64,000 bases of DNA from Cydia pomonella (GCF_033807575.1 NC_084711.1:3038001-3102000), one strand, 5' to 3'. Shown: positions 45,001 to 53,593, numbered from the stretch's first letter. Translations and numbers: made by a program. Notes: generated by a model from the sequence alone, not told the origin.

Positions 45001-48000
45001 TCTATGACAATGGCACAATATAGTCAGCAGCAAAAGCTAAGAGGAAAAGAGTGCTTCCAGATAATTTTGAACACTTCTTCGCTTAACTTTTTCTTATGCT
45101 GACTGTATTATAATCGACGTGACCACAATAACTCTAACGGAGTAACTAATATAAAAAAATGAAATAATTATCGACCACTAGTCAAAATTCACGTAATCTA
45201 CTATCATTTAATTGTTAGGTAAATCAATCACAATCAAGGTGCTAATGTCAACTTAAATATTAAATACACATAGAATAAAGTCCAATTTGCGATCATATAA
45301 GATGTTTACACTTCCTAAATTATGATCAAAGTATTAATGCAATAGGCAAACACGATTGATTTCTGTTTATGACGTCATGACGTTTACAATGTATTAGACA
45401 GACCGAAGGTCACTAGGCGTATTGTGTATCCTTTTCATATTGACTAGAGACTTTGATCCAGCTAGGACTGAAGAGTTAAGTTTAAATAACACGTCAATAA
45501 TATCACAAGAGTTACCCCAAATAGTAACGCCATACGAACTGCAACTGCGATCCATAGTATGATACAGACAGTAGTATGTATTAGGCAGACCGGACGTTAT
45601 TTAGAGTCGTGTATGTATGTGAACGAGCCCCCTCGTATGATCAATTTATATTCAACACATGCAAAGGCAATTGGCCTTTTTAGCAGAACAGAACAATATT
45701 TAGGCCGCCCCGAGATGCTTTTAAAAACATAAAGTAAAAAATATTGAGCGACCTAAAATCTCTGGAAAAATTATATGGCGTTTAATTCTTCGTTGTGTCT
45801 TGTCTTGTTTTAAGCAGACACTGTCGCATGTTACGTCCGTTGTTTTGTTCCGTTAGAGGTTTTTGTACTGACGTTAAATCCCATTCGACCATGGCGTCGG
45901 AGCACGCCAGTGTACTGGAATTCGCCATCGTTTTAGAAACCTGTTTGAGTGACCGTAACCATAATCTTAATCAATAAAATGATGTATAAAAGAAAATCGG
46001 CGGAGGATCAAATGTGATTCATAAGATTAGTGGTCCAAAAATTGTTAAACAAAGTACCTATTCAAAATTCTAAAGTAGGTAGATAAATATACGTACACGC
46101 TAACTTAAAATGTTACATTTTGTACGCATCTTCTGAATATTATTTATGGATAAAGGTATACCGTTTTATATGTAAAATGACACGGATAACTGGATACATT
46201 AATGATGCGTGCATATTATATCTACCGTAATCTTAATAAATTTAGCCAGTGCAACTTTCTCAGATTTCGCCAGAGAAAGGTTTTCGGCAGAACCCGTTCG
46301 AGCGTGAAGCGAAACTTGCTTCATTTAATTCAACTGGTTTGATCGCATTAAACAACTGGTTTTTGGAAGATTTCAAGTGTAAAATGCCATTGACTAAGAT
46401 TTATAGAATTCTACAAGCTAATTAACTGTAGGTTCTAAAAAAGCGTTGGATAAATTATTTTACTTGAATTTTTAGACGATACAGTACGTTGACCATTCGA
46501 AACAAAACAGAATCCATAGTGCCTTTAATATTTGCCCAGCATCTATGTAAACAAATTTCAAGAAAAGTTATTTTAACAAAGTAAAGACAGACATTATTTA
46601 TACCAGTTTACTGGTAGTAAACGCCGGACTACTACCAGACAAACGGTCAATACCGCATACTTAATCAAATGTTCATATTTAGGGGCTCTACCCTATGACG
46701 GTGAGAACACGCCAAACTTCCCCGACATCCGGTTTTGTGTGTGTTATTGATCATAGGTTTTTGGTCTCGGACTTTGAAAAATTTATCAAGATTTATATTT
46801 GTCTCTTTCCAGCAATTCGACAAGGCCGCCGGTAATGTCAAGAAGCTGAAGGCTCTGCCCAGCGACACCGACCTCCTGGAGCTGTACGCCCTCTTCAAAC
46901 AGGCGACCGTAGGAGACGCCGACCCTGCTAGTACGTATCAACATCCCCGACATGCAAGTCTCGGAACCGGTTTTTAAAATACCGGTTTATTTCGGTTTTC
47001 CTCCAAACTTTTATAAGAACGCGAACGTTTAAAGAACTTTATTGTAACCTAAAAAACTGGTTTATTCGCCGAGAGACGCAACGGCCGGTCGGCCTGGTGA
47101 TGTGCCACGTAAACATAGAGACCAACCTAGGAAGAAACCGGTTTTTATTGTTCTAAACCGGTGAATTTGACAATAACTGTTCTGATAAACAGATTTAAAA
47201 ATAACGGTTTTTCGAGCGAAACCAAAATAAAAAGTACATGATTACGGCTTGGAAATTTAACCGGTTTCCGAGCCTTGCCGACATGAGACTCCCCGTAGTA
47301 GAATGCCGTGATGTCAAAAGCCTACTCTTTCTATTACTGCACCGCTCGCCGTCGGCGGGGTGTTCATCCCCACGCCCTGGAACTTAAAGGTTAAACGGTT
47401 ACGCACTGTGCGGTTTAACAGAAATTTCCTTCCGCTTCCCTGCCGAGGGTTTTCATTCATTTTTGAGCAATCAAGAGGGCCTTTACCAGTGGTGTGGTGA
47501 AAAAATATTTAGCTAGTACACTTTACTAGGAGTCTCTAGCTCTAGCTAATATGTAGTGTCGACATGTTATTGTTATTTACAACAAACATGATACTTCAAT
47601 CACGATAAATCAGTGATGGATCGCAATTGCTATCCATTGATAACAAATAGTACATGGAATTTTTACTTTCTTATCTTGGAATTAGCTTTAACTGATCGTT
47701 TTTATCAAGATAGGCGTATAAAACGAGTAATTATAAAGTTAGTTTCTTTACCAAAACTGATAATGTACCTATTTATGTTTTTTTTATTCAGCTGTATTCC
47801 AGACAGCTAAATATTAACTTAAATAGGTAATTTTACACTTGCGAATAAAGACAAAATTATAAATACTTAGCACGTAAATATAAAAACAGGCATTGAATAA
47901 AATATTTTCCTTAAATAATGTTTTTGGATTATGACAGTTAGATATACCAGAAACCAGAAATATATGCTATTTAGGTAAGTATATAAGTCATCCACATCAA

Positions 48001-49628
48001 AGGTGTTTTGATTTAACGTTTAAAATACTTTTTTACTCATGACTTACGGGAATGTTAAAATTTATACTTTAATCACCGGTTCAATAAAAAAAGTTCGTGA
48101 GGCTATGGTATTATGGTAACTGTACTTTATATTTTGTTAGACTAATTTTGTTTATGAAATCATTGTTTAAGCTTTCGATATCAAATTGGAATACTTTGTT
48201 TTTAAGACAAGCTCGGAGTAGGGAGATATGTAGAATCGTGACTACTGAAAACAAAAAGTTAACTAAAATTAATCATTTAAATCATTTTGAGGTTTTTATG
48301 CCCCTAATAACCCCTTTGACGCCAAACAACCAGTTTACTTTTCAAGGTTAACTTGACATGGGTATTAAAGTTCAATGCCACGATTTTGAAAACAAAAACT
48401 TGCCGTTTTAAAAACCACATAATTTATGAGTGTTATTTAATATTTTTATGCAAATAGTAACAAGCTGGGGATTATTCATAGCGAAGAGGTTTTTTTTTTT
48501 AATAACATTGTGTTTTAAAACTTGTATAGGTGGGTATTAACTATAGCTTGAAACGATCTATTACCGTTTATGATTAATTAATATTGTGTACAGTACATAT
48601 GGTGCTACTTTATTGCACTAATGCGGGAAAGAGCACTTTCCGTGCCCATGTCGAAAGTTTAATGGGTCATATATGTATATGTAGTGTAAAACGTTGTACG
48701 ACACACGTGCGAATAGGTAATTCGCAACTCGTGTGGTTGCGAATTTCCTACTTTCCGCACCTATCGTAAATGACTATTTTACGTATTGCTCCCTTAACTT
48801 ACCTTGTATTGTTACCGAGCATCAAACGCATACACCTAAATAAATATTATCGCACTTAGTGTCTGAGAAGGTACCTATTTAATCAGTACAAAGTACCATT
48901 TCGTACAATACAATAATTAATTTATGATCTCATTGATTATGCAAAAAATATGAATTATGAATTTCAAAAACGATTCTTAACAACAGACTTAGGTCAATCT
49001 AGGTTAAGAGAATAGTTATTAACGATACAAGTGCAGAAAATAGAAGATTCGCAACGAGCGGTGATAAATTAAAACACGATCGAAAACAGTGTTTTAAATC
49101 GACACGAGTTGCGAATCACATCATATGTCTGTTTACAGTACATATGGCGCTACTTTATCGCACTAGTGCGAAAATTAGCATATTACTGTGTCGAACATTT
49201 AAAGGGCCATATGTACTGTAAAACGTTGTACTATACATGTGCGAATAGGTAATTCGCAACTCGTGTCGAATTTCCTATTTTTCGCACTTGTATCGTAATG
49301 TACTATTAAAGTTTCGACATATGCATGGAAAATGCTCATTCCCACACGCGTACGGGAAAGTAGCACAATATGTACTACTGTAAACATAGTTTATTTTGTT
49401 CGAAGCAAAAACAGTGTAAGGATTCCCTACAAGTGTTGCCCCAATGTTTATCTTATCCCATTTAATTTTAAATGTTTTTTTCTTACAGACAAACCCGGCC
49501 TACTCGACCTGAAGGGCAAAGCCAAGTTCGAAGCGTGGACCAAGAAGAAGGGCACCTCCAAGGAGGACGCACAGAAGGCGTACATCGCCAAGGTCGAGAG
49601 TCTCATCGCCTCTATCGGCCTCCAATAA
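33046..49628 (+). CDS. ACBP: Acyl-CoA-binding protein / diazepam-binding inhibitor, gene 2 (90 aa)
   Basis: Coding exons 33046-33060 (MSLQE, donor GTGAGT), 46813-46930 (acceptor TTTCCAG, donor GTACGT) and 49489-49628 (acceptor TTCTTACAG, stop TAA). Intron phases are 0 and 1. Length and sequence (start MSLQEQFDKAAGNVKKLK, ALFKQATVGDADPANKPG, end VESLIASIGLQ) match the classical lepidopteran midgut ACBP/DBI. Ligand residues of the family are present at Tyr30, Lys34, Lys57 and Tyr76; Tyr in the YKQ motif is Phe33. The small cytosolic four-helix protein carries long-chain acyl-CoA. Intron 1 is 13.75 kb and full of transposons; intron 2 is 2.56 kb. The gene lies downstream of gene 1 and upstream of gene 3 on the same strand. 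Confidence 0.95.
33606..33755 (+). repeat. Two MITE fragments in intron 1 of ACBP gene 2
   Basis: 33606-33665 (TATAGTCAGC, AATAGTAGCGG and ACAACGCGCCAAAAGTATCT) is a left end of the MITE at 60086-60312. 33673-33755 (AGCCGCGAAAATCGAAGTT) is a fragment of the 734/18564 family. They abut, so one probably inserted beside or within the other. Confidence 0.5.
34094..34219 (-). mobile_element. CCGCGTAGCCAACGT MITE, split copy (main part)
   Basis: Starts GGCCGCGTAGGCAACGTTAC and runs to GGAGCGTGAACGATAT, matching 21101-21238 in the opposite orientation except for the last ~17 bp. That missing end (GCACGTTGGCTACGCGG) is found at 38374-38390, on the far side of the foldback element, so the foldback element inserted into this MITE. 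Confidence 0.7.
34931..35215 (+). repeat. Partial direct duplication of foldback outer arm
   Basis: Repeats 34266-34555: GCTCGGCCTTACCCACAACC, TCCTGATCACCGTACATGCG, and on to CACTTAACCGATT and CATTTACGTGAAACCTATAG. It differs by a few substitutions (T/G in AATGTGTTCGGGC and an extra G). It makes the left half of the element longer than the right. Confidence 0.75.
35595..35990. repeat. Repeat block inside the foldback element
   Basis: 35595-35697 is the inverse of 9110-9237 (GACGTAGTTTAAGGACGTAC). 35716-35990 holds inverted and direct copies of a short unit: GCGTCACTGCGATTCCGTA with ACCGTTTTTTAA occurs at about 35864-35900 and 35941-35978, and CACCGCTGCTTAAAATAAG lies opposite at 35717. No gene; the open frames here are by-products. 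Confidence 0.5.
35999..37536 (-). mobile_element. 5'-truncated LINE with 12-bp target-site duplication
   Basis: The insertion is bounded by the direct repeat TGGTCGCACCTT (35987-35998 and 37537-37548). On the minus strand it starts in the C-terminal part of ORF2, continues through RNase H and a Cys-rich region, and ends in a short 3'UTR with an (AATAC)n tail at 35999-36033. An uninterrupted ORF and an exact duplication indicate a fairly recent insertion. The RNase H domain and short tandem-repeat tail fit the I/jockey superfamily; I cannot assign the clade. Confidence 0.9.
36095..37564 (-). pseudogene. LINE ORF2 C-terminal part with RNase H domain (489 codons open)
   Basis: The first nine codons belong to flanking DNA across the truncation point; the element proper begins near NFTRPTLFQT. 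YLGLTLDNKLNW and the following helices are the segment after the RT catalytic core. Residues about 213-345 form an RNase H domain: Asp220 (RIFTDGSK), Glu255 (FQAECMGI), Asp281 (ILSDSRA) and Asp330 in HSGSRGNDAADELA, so all four acidic residues are intact. A CRGCMETEETASHVVLEC motif follows near residue 445. Endonuclease and RT core are absent, so it cannot move by itself. It lies antisense inside intron 1 of ACBP gene 2. Confidence 0.88.
38374..38390 (-). repeat. Far end of the split CCGCGTAGCCAACGT MITE
   Basis: GCACGTTGGCTACGCGG supplies exactly the terminal repeat missing from 34094-34219. It lies 5 bp beyond the foldback element. Confidence 0.6.
38540..38640 (+). repeat. SINE body fragment
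   Basis: TGACATCTATTTCAGTTTAT and ACTAGCTTACAAGTC resemble the sequence after the tRNA-like head at 22114-22187. No head is present here. Confidence 0.4.
38719..38945. repeat. CGATACAAGTGCG dispersed repeat, copy 1
   Basis: TACATTACGATACAAGTGCG, AAAACACGACCGAAGGGAGT, CGACACGAGTTGCGAATTAC and CGTTTTACAGTACATATGG; ends with GCACTAGTGCGG and CACCATATGTACT. The TACATATGG / CCATATGTA ends are inverted. Relatives at 48582-48776 and 49022-49386 lie in intron 2 of the same gene. Confidence 0.6.
39179..39413 (+). mobile_element. tRNA-derived SINE (plus copy)
   Basis: The head GGTCTGGCCTAGTGGGTAGT (A box), then CCTATGAAGCTGATGG and GTGTTCAAATCCTGG (B box), resembles a tRNA with an eroded anticodon arm. 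The body has GAGTCATGGGTGTTTTC, ATATATCGTTGTCTAGGTAC and ACAAGCCTTATTGAGCTTAA. Another full copy is at 32088-32340 (minus) and a partial one at 58085-58190. Confidence 0.75.
39479..40632 (+). mobile_element. 5'-truncated LINE with poly(A)
   Basis: Open from 39479 (just after a stop) to 40215, about 245 codons. FRYLGLLIDTHFNWKLHINQ, the RRT-like helices, LADALLSYGLSYYG and NYYGRRTQEYLIPKIYNEYP are typical of the thumb and C-terminal region of CR1/jockey-like ORF2 proteins. No RT catalytic motif is left. A 3'UTR containing CGCAGTTTGGCGAATATTTT leads to AATAAATAAA and a poly(A) run of about 20 at 40613-40632. A short inverse match to this 3'UTR lies at about 61850-61950. Confidence 0.8.
40686..42031. 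mobile_element. TA-flanked TIR element (GGGGGAGTCCGGGAGA ends)
   Basis: GGGGGAGTCCGGGAGATATG at the left and CAAGTCTCCCGGACTCCCCC at the right, with TA on each side. Subterminal and interior DNA holds many copies of a GGGAGA-TTGA-CC-like motif in both orientations (for example GTGGGAGAGTTGAACC, GCGGGAGAGTTGAGCC, GGGGAGACTTGAGCC, TGGTCAACTCTCCCA). A TA target fits the Tc1/mariner/pogo group. Coding remnants are doubtful: GGKRKVLQDSDKRKKSK near 41163 and DRYIHEVCDGLTGKDVDNFI near 41441, either side of a later insertion. Confidence 0.65.
41232..41411 (+). mobile_element. LINE/SINE tail inserted in TIR element
   Basis: CCGGTGAGTAAGGTCGCCAG, GGGTCGGCAACGCGCATAAA and GACGGGCCGTATGCTTG belong to the same tail family as 6635-6868. 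It interrupts the possible coding remnant of the TIR element. Confidence 0.6.
42186..42266. repeat. CCGCGTAGCCAACGT MITE, copy split by Harbinger (left part)
   Basis: GCGTAGCCAATAAGCCAATC, TTACGCTCCGTAGCGAACG and AAACGCAACTGTCACTGTCG up to ATATGGAAGAGTAA. The sequence resumes after the Harbinger element with TAATAGAGAGACATAAAG and CGTTGTCGTAGCGCATGCG (43233-43290). Confidence 0.65.
42267..43232 (+). mobile_element. PIF/Harbinger-type element, 966 bp
   Basis: TIRs GGGTCTCCCCAAACCAGTCG at the left and GACTAGTTTGGGGAGACCC at the right, flanked by TAA on both sides (the 3-bp TWA target duplication of Harbinger). The interior is GC-rich with many CGGCCGTC-like units. The open frame 42540-42950 contains EELEQQQKRRRPWVD, RYPRLRLDPKMFYDYYGRHR-like text, which resembles the N-terminal region of Harbinger transposases (HARBI1-like). 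The DDE core is missing. Confidence 0.75.
42540..42950 (+). pseudogene. Harbinger transposase N-terminal remnant
   Basis: Only the middle of the 136-codon frame is recognisable (about residues 62-110): an acidic/Gln stretch, RRRPWVDSLW and LRLDPKMFYDYY, the segment that precedes the helix-turn-helix in Harbinger/HARBI1 proteins. Everything after GRHR falls into the CGGCCGTC-rich repeats, which suggests deletion of the catalytic part. Confidence 0.6.
43291..45019. other. Intron 1 of ACBP gene 2, nothing recognised
   Basis: AT-rich sequence. An ATACAATACAATACAAAT tract near 43509 resembles LINE tails. Open frames such as 43886-44101 match nothing known. Confidence 0.35.
45020..45108. repeat. 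Short TIR MITE, ~89 bp
   Basis: ATAGTCAGCAGCAAAAGC at the left and TTCTTATGCTGACTGTA at the right. The ends resemble those of 60086-60312 (GTACAGTCAGCAT), so it may be a minimal member of that family. Confidence 0.5.
45109..46812. other. Intron 1 of ACBP gene 2, nothing recognised
   Basis: Includes an open frame at 45795-45977 (+) without homology that I recognise. The last 100 bp lead into the acceptor TTTCCAG of exon 2 at 46812. Confidence 0.35.
46947..47285. repeat. AACCGGTTT-rich TIR element
   Basis: CCGACATGCAAGTCTCGGAA then CCGGTTT at the left is mirrored by AAACCGG-type sequence, TTTCCGAGCCTTGCCGACATG, at the right. ACCGGTTT occurs repeatedly inside. It begins only 16 bp after the donor of exon 2 of ACBP gene 2. 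Confidence 0.6.
47286..48581. other. Intron 2 of ACBP gene 2, nothing recognised
   Basis: AT-rich, without supported features. Confidence 0.35.
48582..48776. repeat. CGATACAAGTGCG dispersed repeat, copy 2
   Basis: GTGTACAGTACATATGGTGC, AAAACGTTGTACGACACACG, TGCGAATAGGTAATTCGCAA and CTTTCCGCACCTATCGT. Inverse of part of copy 1 (38719-38945). Confidence 0.55.
49022..49386. repeat. CGATACAAGTGCG dispersed repeats, copy 3 (double)
   Basis: Two head-to-head pieces: ACGATACAAGTGCAG..CGACACGAGTTGCGAATCAC first, then GTACTGTAAAACGTTGTACT..GCACTTGTATCGTAATGTAC. It ends about 100 bp before the acceptor of ACBP gene 2 exon 3. Confidence 0.6.
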
Positions 49629-49930
49629 AAAAACAAAACAGTTTGGGCGAGCGGAACCACTGTCAGTATGGGCATTGCGTAATATGATCGTATTATTGTC
49701 AAATAAGAACATTTTAGATTTTATCTCTTATGAAGAATTCTCTAGTTTTGTAAACTGCATTTTGTCAATAAGAGGTAATTATGAATTTTTACGCATGCCC
49801 TTCGGTATAAGGAACGCTGACGTTATTCGAGACTGAACATGACTAATATTTATAACCATTTATACCGTCAAAATAACTTCTTCCTTTAAACTTCCTGCCG
49901 CCCGTCTCATAAGTCAATTATTTATAAATT

Positions 49931-49986
49931 CGGTTTAGGCACAATTAGTATAAGATGTTAGACATCACAATATTGTAAGCATCACA
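49931..49986 (+). promoter_or_regulatory. Conserved 3'UTR block, ACBP gene 2
   Basis: CGGTTTAGGCACAATTAGTA then TAAGATGTT opens a 56-bp block that is 52/56 identical, without gaps, to 53471-53526 in the 3'UTR of gene 3. The preceding GCCCGTCTC and CATTTATACCGT are also shared. Its role is unknown; RNA stability, localisation or microRNA control are possibilities. Confidence 0.6.
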
Positions 49987-50068
49987 TATTGTTATTGTGT
50001 TTATATTGTGGGATGCGCTCGTTTTGAGTTGGTATTGTTTTGTTATACTTTTTTTATGTTGCCTGTGA

Positions 50069-50074
50069 AATAAA
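50069..50074 (+). terminator. Polyadenylation signal, ACBP gene 2
   Basis: TGAAATAAAATCAGTT, the same context as in gene 3 (53594), about 440 bp after the stop codon. Confidence 0.65.
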
Positions 50075-50440
50075 ATCAGTTGGGAACTGTTATTTTTGAG
50101 CAGTAGTGCTTCGATAAGTTAAAGATCGTTGAAAAGCTTTAATATTTGAATTATAATTTTCTATTTTACTAATGAAATGTGTAATCTGGATTTAAGTGGG
50201 GGAAAAGGAACATCGGGCCATCTACTTGAACCATCTATTTTAGTGGACACGATACGACATTTGTCGTGTTAAAAATCCAGTTACATAAAACAACCTGAAT
50301 TATGAAGGTTTTTCACAATAGGTACATTGTCGAAATTTAATTTATCGAAGTTATACTGTATGTTTTCTTTTTATTAGTGTAGAAATCCCTTTAAATTAGT
50401 TAAAATGTTTCAACTTACGTTTAATACAAATGGAACTGTG

Positions 50441-50591
50441 CCCCTAGTGTACATTTATTCGATAGCGAAACGTACGCGTTTGCGTTAAGTCTCGTTTTGT
50501 ATGGGATTTTGAGTTTCCAAACCGTCCCGCTTGGCGCGCTGTTTCTAAATCCCATATCACGTCACGCTATCGAATAAATGTACACTAGGGG
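50441..50591. mobile_element. CCCCTAGTGTAA MITE, copy 5 (shortened)
   Basis: CCCCTAGTGTACATTTATTC to TGTACACTAGGGG. It is about 150 bp instead of 190 because part of the right arm (the GCAAACGCG segment) is deleted. It lies between ACBP genes 2 and 3. Confidence 0.75.
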
Positions 50592-51099
50592 TACTGGAAT
50601 TAAACTAAGTATGTAATCGACGTTTGTCGATTAAAAATAGTTTGTCTAAAACCGAAGTTCAATTTGAAGAGTAGGTGCCTAAATTCAGTTTTAATAGTTA
50701 GATACTTTCTATGCGGATGTAGAATAAAGAAAAAAATACGAGACGTAGGTATTGTAGGTACTTAAGATGTTAAATATCAATACGGTTCATTTATAAAGAT
50801 CTAAAGTTTCGCTTATTTTGCGGACCGTATAATGCAACCTCCATTTGCGCCATCTAGTATGAACAAGAGAAGCAACTCAGTTGTAGTGGTGCCACCTATA
50901 ATTTTAATACGGTTCTTATCATATCATTTCTAGGTTTTATAACATATTTGCTTACGTAGGAGCTTCCTTTGTTTATTTAAAATTAATTGTATATTTTATC
51001 GGCGTTTTTATTTTTTTAGGTTATGATCCCTTGTTAATAAAATATTGAGAACGGTAACCCAAAAACCGGGGTCACAGTTGCTGTCAAAGTGACATTGAC

Positions 51100-51186
51100 A
51101 GATAAAGTTTACTCGAGCTTCAAAATAGAAATCGAATCCGCCCGCCGATCTACTTAAAAAAAATCCGTCTTTATTCAAAAATAGAA
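51100..51186 (+). other. Candidate 5' non-coding exon, ACBP gene 3
   Basis: Sequence with AATCGAATCCGCCCGCCGAT ends TTCAAAAATAGAA|GTAAGT, a consensus donor at 51187. The next good acceptor is TGCTTTCTAG at 51607, which opens the exon holding the ATG. The start of the exon is not defined. The arrangement parallels gene 2. Confidence 0.4.
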
Positions 51187-51627
51187 GTAAGTATTGTTTC
51201 TTTTACATTTAACTTTTAGATGAAGTTGTAATATTTCCTTACGACGTAAAGTGTAGGTAATAAGTGTTCATCTATTTATCGAGTTGGGTGACGTGTTTTT
51301 ATTACCTAGCCGATAATCAATTCACTTAGCCAGTGCATTGGAAGTATCCGCTATAGAAATACCGGCTTCCGTCCTATTTAACCGGGTAAGAGTTGTGGCA
51401 TTTAGAAAGTTTTCTTTCGCTATACAAGCCGCGTTGACGTAAGGTTAGTTTGAAATTAGAAAAGTAAAAATTAAAAATATACATTAAGACCTTAACTTGC
51501 CCTTGTCAGCCACCGATAATATAGTGGTATCTCACGTCACGCACCTCGATTTATGCGAAAATGAATTCTATTTGGTGAATAATAACGTGAGTTATTCTGC
51601 TTTCTAGGTTACCTGCTAGTAAACACA

Positions 51628-52956
51628 ATGTCTCTACAGGAGGTAAGTGGTATTTGTATAAGTATGTAGTATTATTGTTAATATTCCAAAGTCTAACGTA
51701 GAGGTCAAAATGATTTGTCTGTGCTGGCAGATTTTGCATGAATTCTGTAGTTTTGTTTTTTTTATATTTTCCATTGTATTAGAATCTGTCATATTGACAT
51801 TGTTTTTACATAATTTACATTGTCAATATGGCAGATATGGAAGTGGTAAGTATTTCATGAATTATTCAAGAAAAACAGTAACTTGTTTAACCTGGGTTTA
51901 CTATATTGTGTTATGCACAAACTCTTTTCTTTATCTTAGCATTTTTTACATTATACAAGGTGCAGAATTAGGCCTTTGTGAGTCATGGCCTGTACATTTA
52001 AATTGTGCTGTTCACATATAAAATATATTTGTCTTGTAGTGGCTTGAATATTTACTGACGACTATTGGTACACCATGGTGGGAATGCGGCCTTAGGCCAA
52101 ACAGCTAAAGCAAAAATATGTGTATATGGGGAAGACAGGTCACACCATAAGAAACTCAGGGTCTTTTTGGTTACAAACCGCTTATAATAAACAAATGTAT
52201 TTAATACATAATTCTGTGATTCTAGCAATTCGACAAAGCTGCCGAGGATGTTAAGAAGCTAAAGACGTCTCCTGCTGATGCTGACCTTCTGGAGATCTAC
52301 GGGTGGTTTAAGCAAGCCACCGTTGGGGATGCTGATCCTGCCAGTATGTACTAAAATATGTATGAAGTCAGCTACTAAAATATCCACTCAATAATTGACA
52401 CTAATGTGTAAACGTCTAACTCACACAGACAGTGAGGCTGATGAACTGATGATGGAATGTATGGATTTAAGCTACAGACAACTTTTCTGAAAACTGTCAT
52501 AGTTTCTTTTTGGTTGTTCTTGTTTTAATGGAAATTTGATGATACAGATACAGATTTTTAGTCAGAGAATTTTTAATACACAATTATAGAGGTATTTTTC
52601 AAGTTGGCCACCTTTTTCTACTGACAAAATTGGTTCCATACAATTAGGATGAGCACACACAGGCCGGAATAAATAAAAAATCCTTAAAAATAAACATAGT
52701 GTAAGTAGTCTAAGAATCATTACAGTTTTGTGGTATTACCAACTCACAAAAGTAACTTTCTATATTTTTATTTTTTTCATTTGTGGCATTAAACTAAAAA
52801 CAGTTATTTCCTACAGACAAGCCTGGGTTCCTAGACTTCAAGGGCAAGGCCAAGTTCGAGGCGTGGTCGAAGAACAAGGGCAAGTCCAAGGAAGAGGCCC
52901 AGAAGGCCTACATCGCGAAGGTTGAGAGCCTCATTGCTTCCATCGGTCTCCAGTAA
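51628..52956 (+). CDS. ACBP: Acyl-CoA-binding protein / diazepam-binding inhibitor, gene 3 (90 aa)
   Basis: Coding exons 51628-51642 (MSLQE, donor GTAAGT), 52226-52343 (acceptor GATTCTAG, donor GTATGT) and 52817-52956 (acceptor TTCCTACAG, stop TAA). Introns are only 583 and 473 bp. The protein (MSLQEQFDKAAEDVKKLK to VESLIASIGLQ) is close to gene 2, differing mainly in helix 1, in YGWFKQATVGD instead of YALFKQATVGD, and in the KKKGT/KNKGK region. Tyr30, Lys34, Lys57 and Tyr76 of the acyl-CoA site are kept. Trp32 next to the ligand lysine is unusual for the family. The gene is the most compact of the array and converges on the SOD-like gene. Confidence 0.95.
51828..51845 (+). other. Possible alternative first coding exon (MADMEV) of ACBP gene 3
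   Basis: ATGGCAGATATGGAAGTG is followed immediately by GTAAGT, a full donor, in phase 0. It would splice to exon 2 at 52226 in frame, giving MADMEV-QFDKAAEDV. It lies in intron 1, in the right arm of a small inverted repeat (51785-51803 and 51817-51835, 2 mismatches in 19). Alternative first exons are known for vertebrate DBI. Chance occurrence is possible. Confidence 0.35.
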
Positions 52957-53048
52957 ACAAAAAAGCAGAGGCGAGGCAACTATGGCTTCGGGTGTGTGCT
53001 TTGACCATTATATTAATAGAACATTCTAGAACCGTCTGTCTTAATGAC

Positions 53049-53173
53049 TTAGCCCTTTGACTGCCTAAGCTGTCAACTGTCGCGTGCGGCTACTGCACTA
53101 TCAACTTTCATGTTTTGCGATAAGGTTGACGATGGATCGACGCACTCGATAGGCATGGCATTCAGAGGGTTAC
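53049..53173. repeat. Possible piggyBac-like MITE in ACBP gene 3 3'UTR
   Basis: TTAGCCCTTTGACTGCC at the left and GGCATTCAGAGGGTTAC at the right form imperfect TIRs, with degenerate TTAA-like sites. The GC content and end sequence resemble 21880-21987. Gene 2 shows no corresponding insert here. Confidence 0.45.
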
Positions 53174-53470
53174 ATGATAATCTTTTTACGTAGTCTATGG
53201 TTACAAACAGTTGTTTGTTGGTTCCAATGTTTTTAATAGCATTTAGATAAGAACTTTGAAAAGTCAGTTAGGTTTTCTTTTAATATGAAGGTCATTTATA
53301 TAAGCATCTACACATCGTGTATATAACTGACGTTTTTATGCGAGACTGAACGTAAAAGTACAGATAAAGTAAAGATATATTACTGCATTTATACCGTAAA
53401 ACCTCTTGATAATTCTTCCGTTGCTCTTCCGCCCGTCTCTAAACTCTTATAAGTAAACTATTTATAATTT

Positions 53471-53526
53471 CGGTTTAGGCACAATTAGTATAAGATGTTG
53501 AACATCACAATATAATAAGCATCACA
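53471..53526 (+). promoter_or_regulatory. Conserved 3'UTR block, ACBP gene 3
   Basis: Partner of 49931-49986: the first 29 bases, an internal 12 and the final 11 are identical, with two 2-base differences between. It lies 68 bp before the poly(A) signal, whereas the gene 2 copy lies 83 bp before its own. Confidence 0.6.
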
Positions 53527-53593
53527 ATGTTGTGTTTATGGTCTTTGGTGCAATGACTTCAGTTTTGTTATAAACTTTTTATATTGCTTATGA

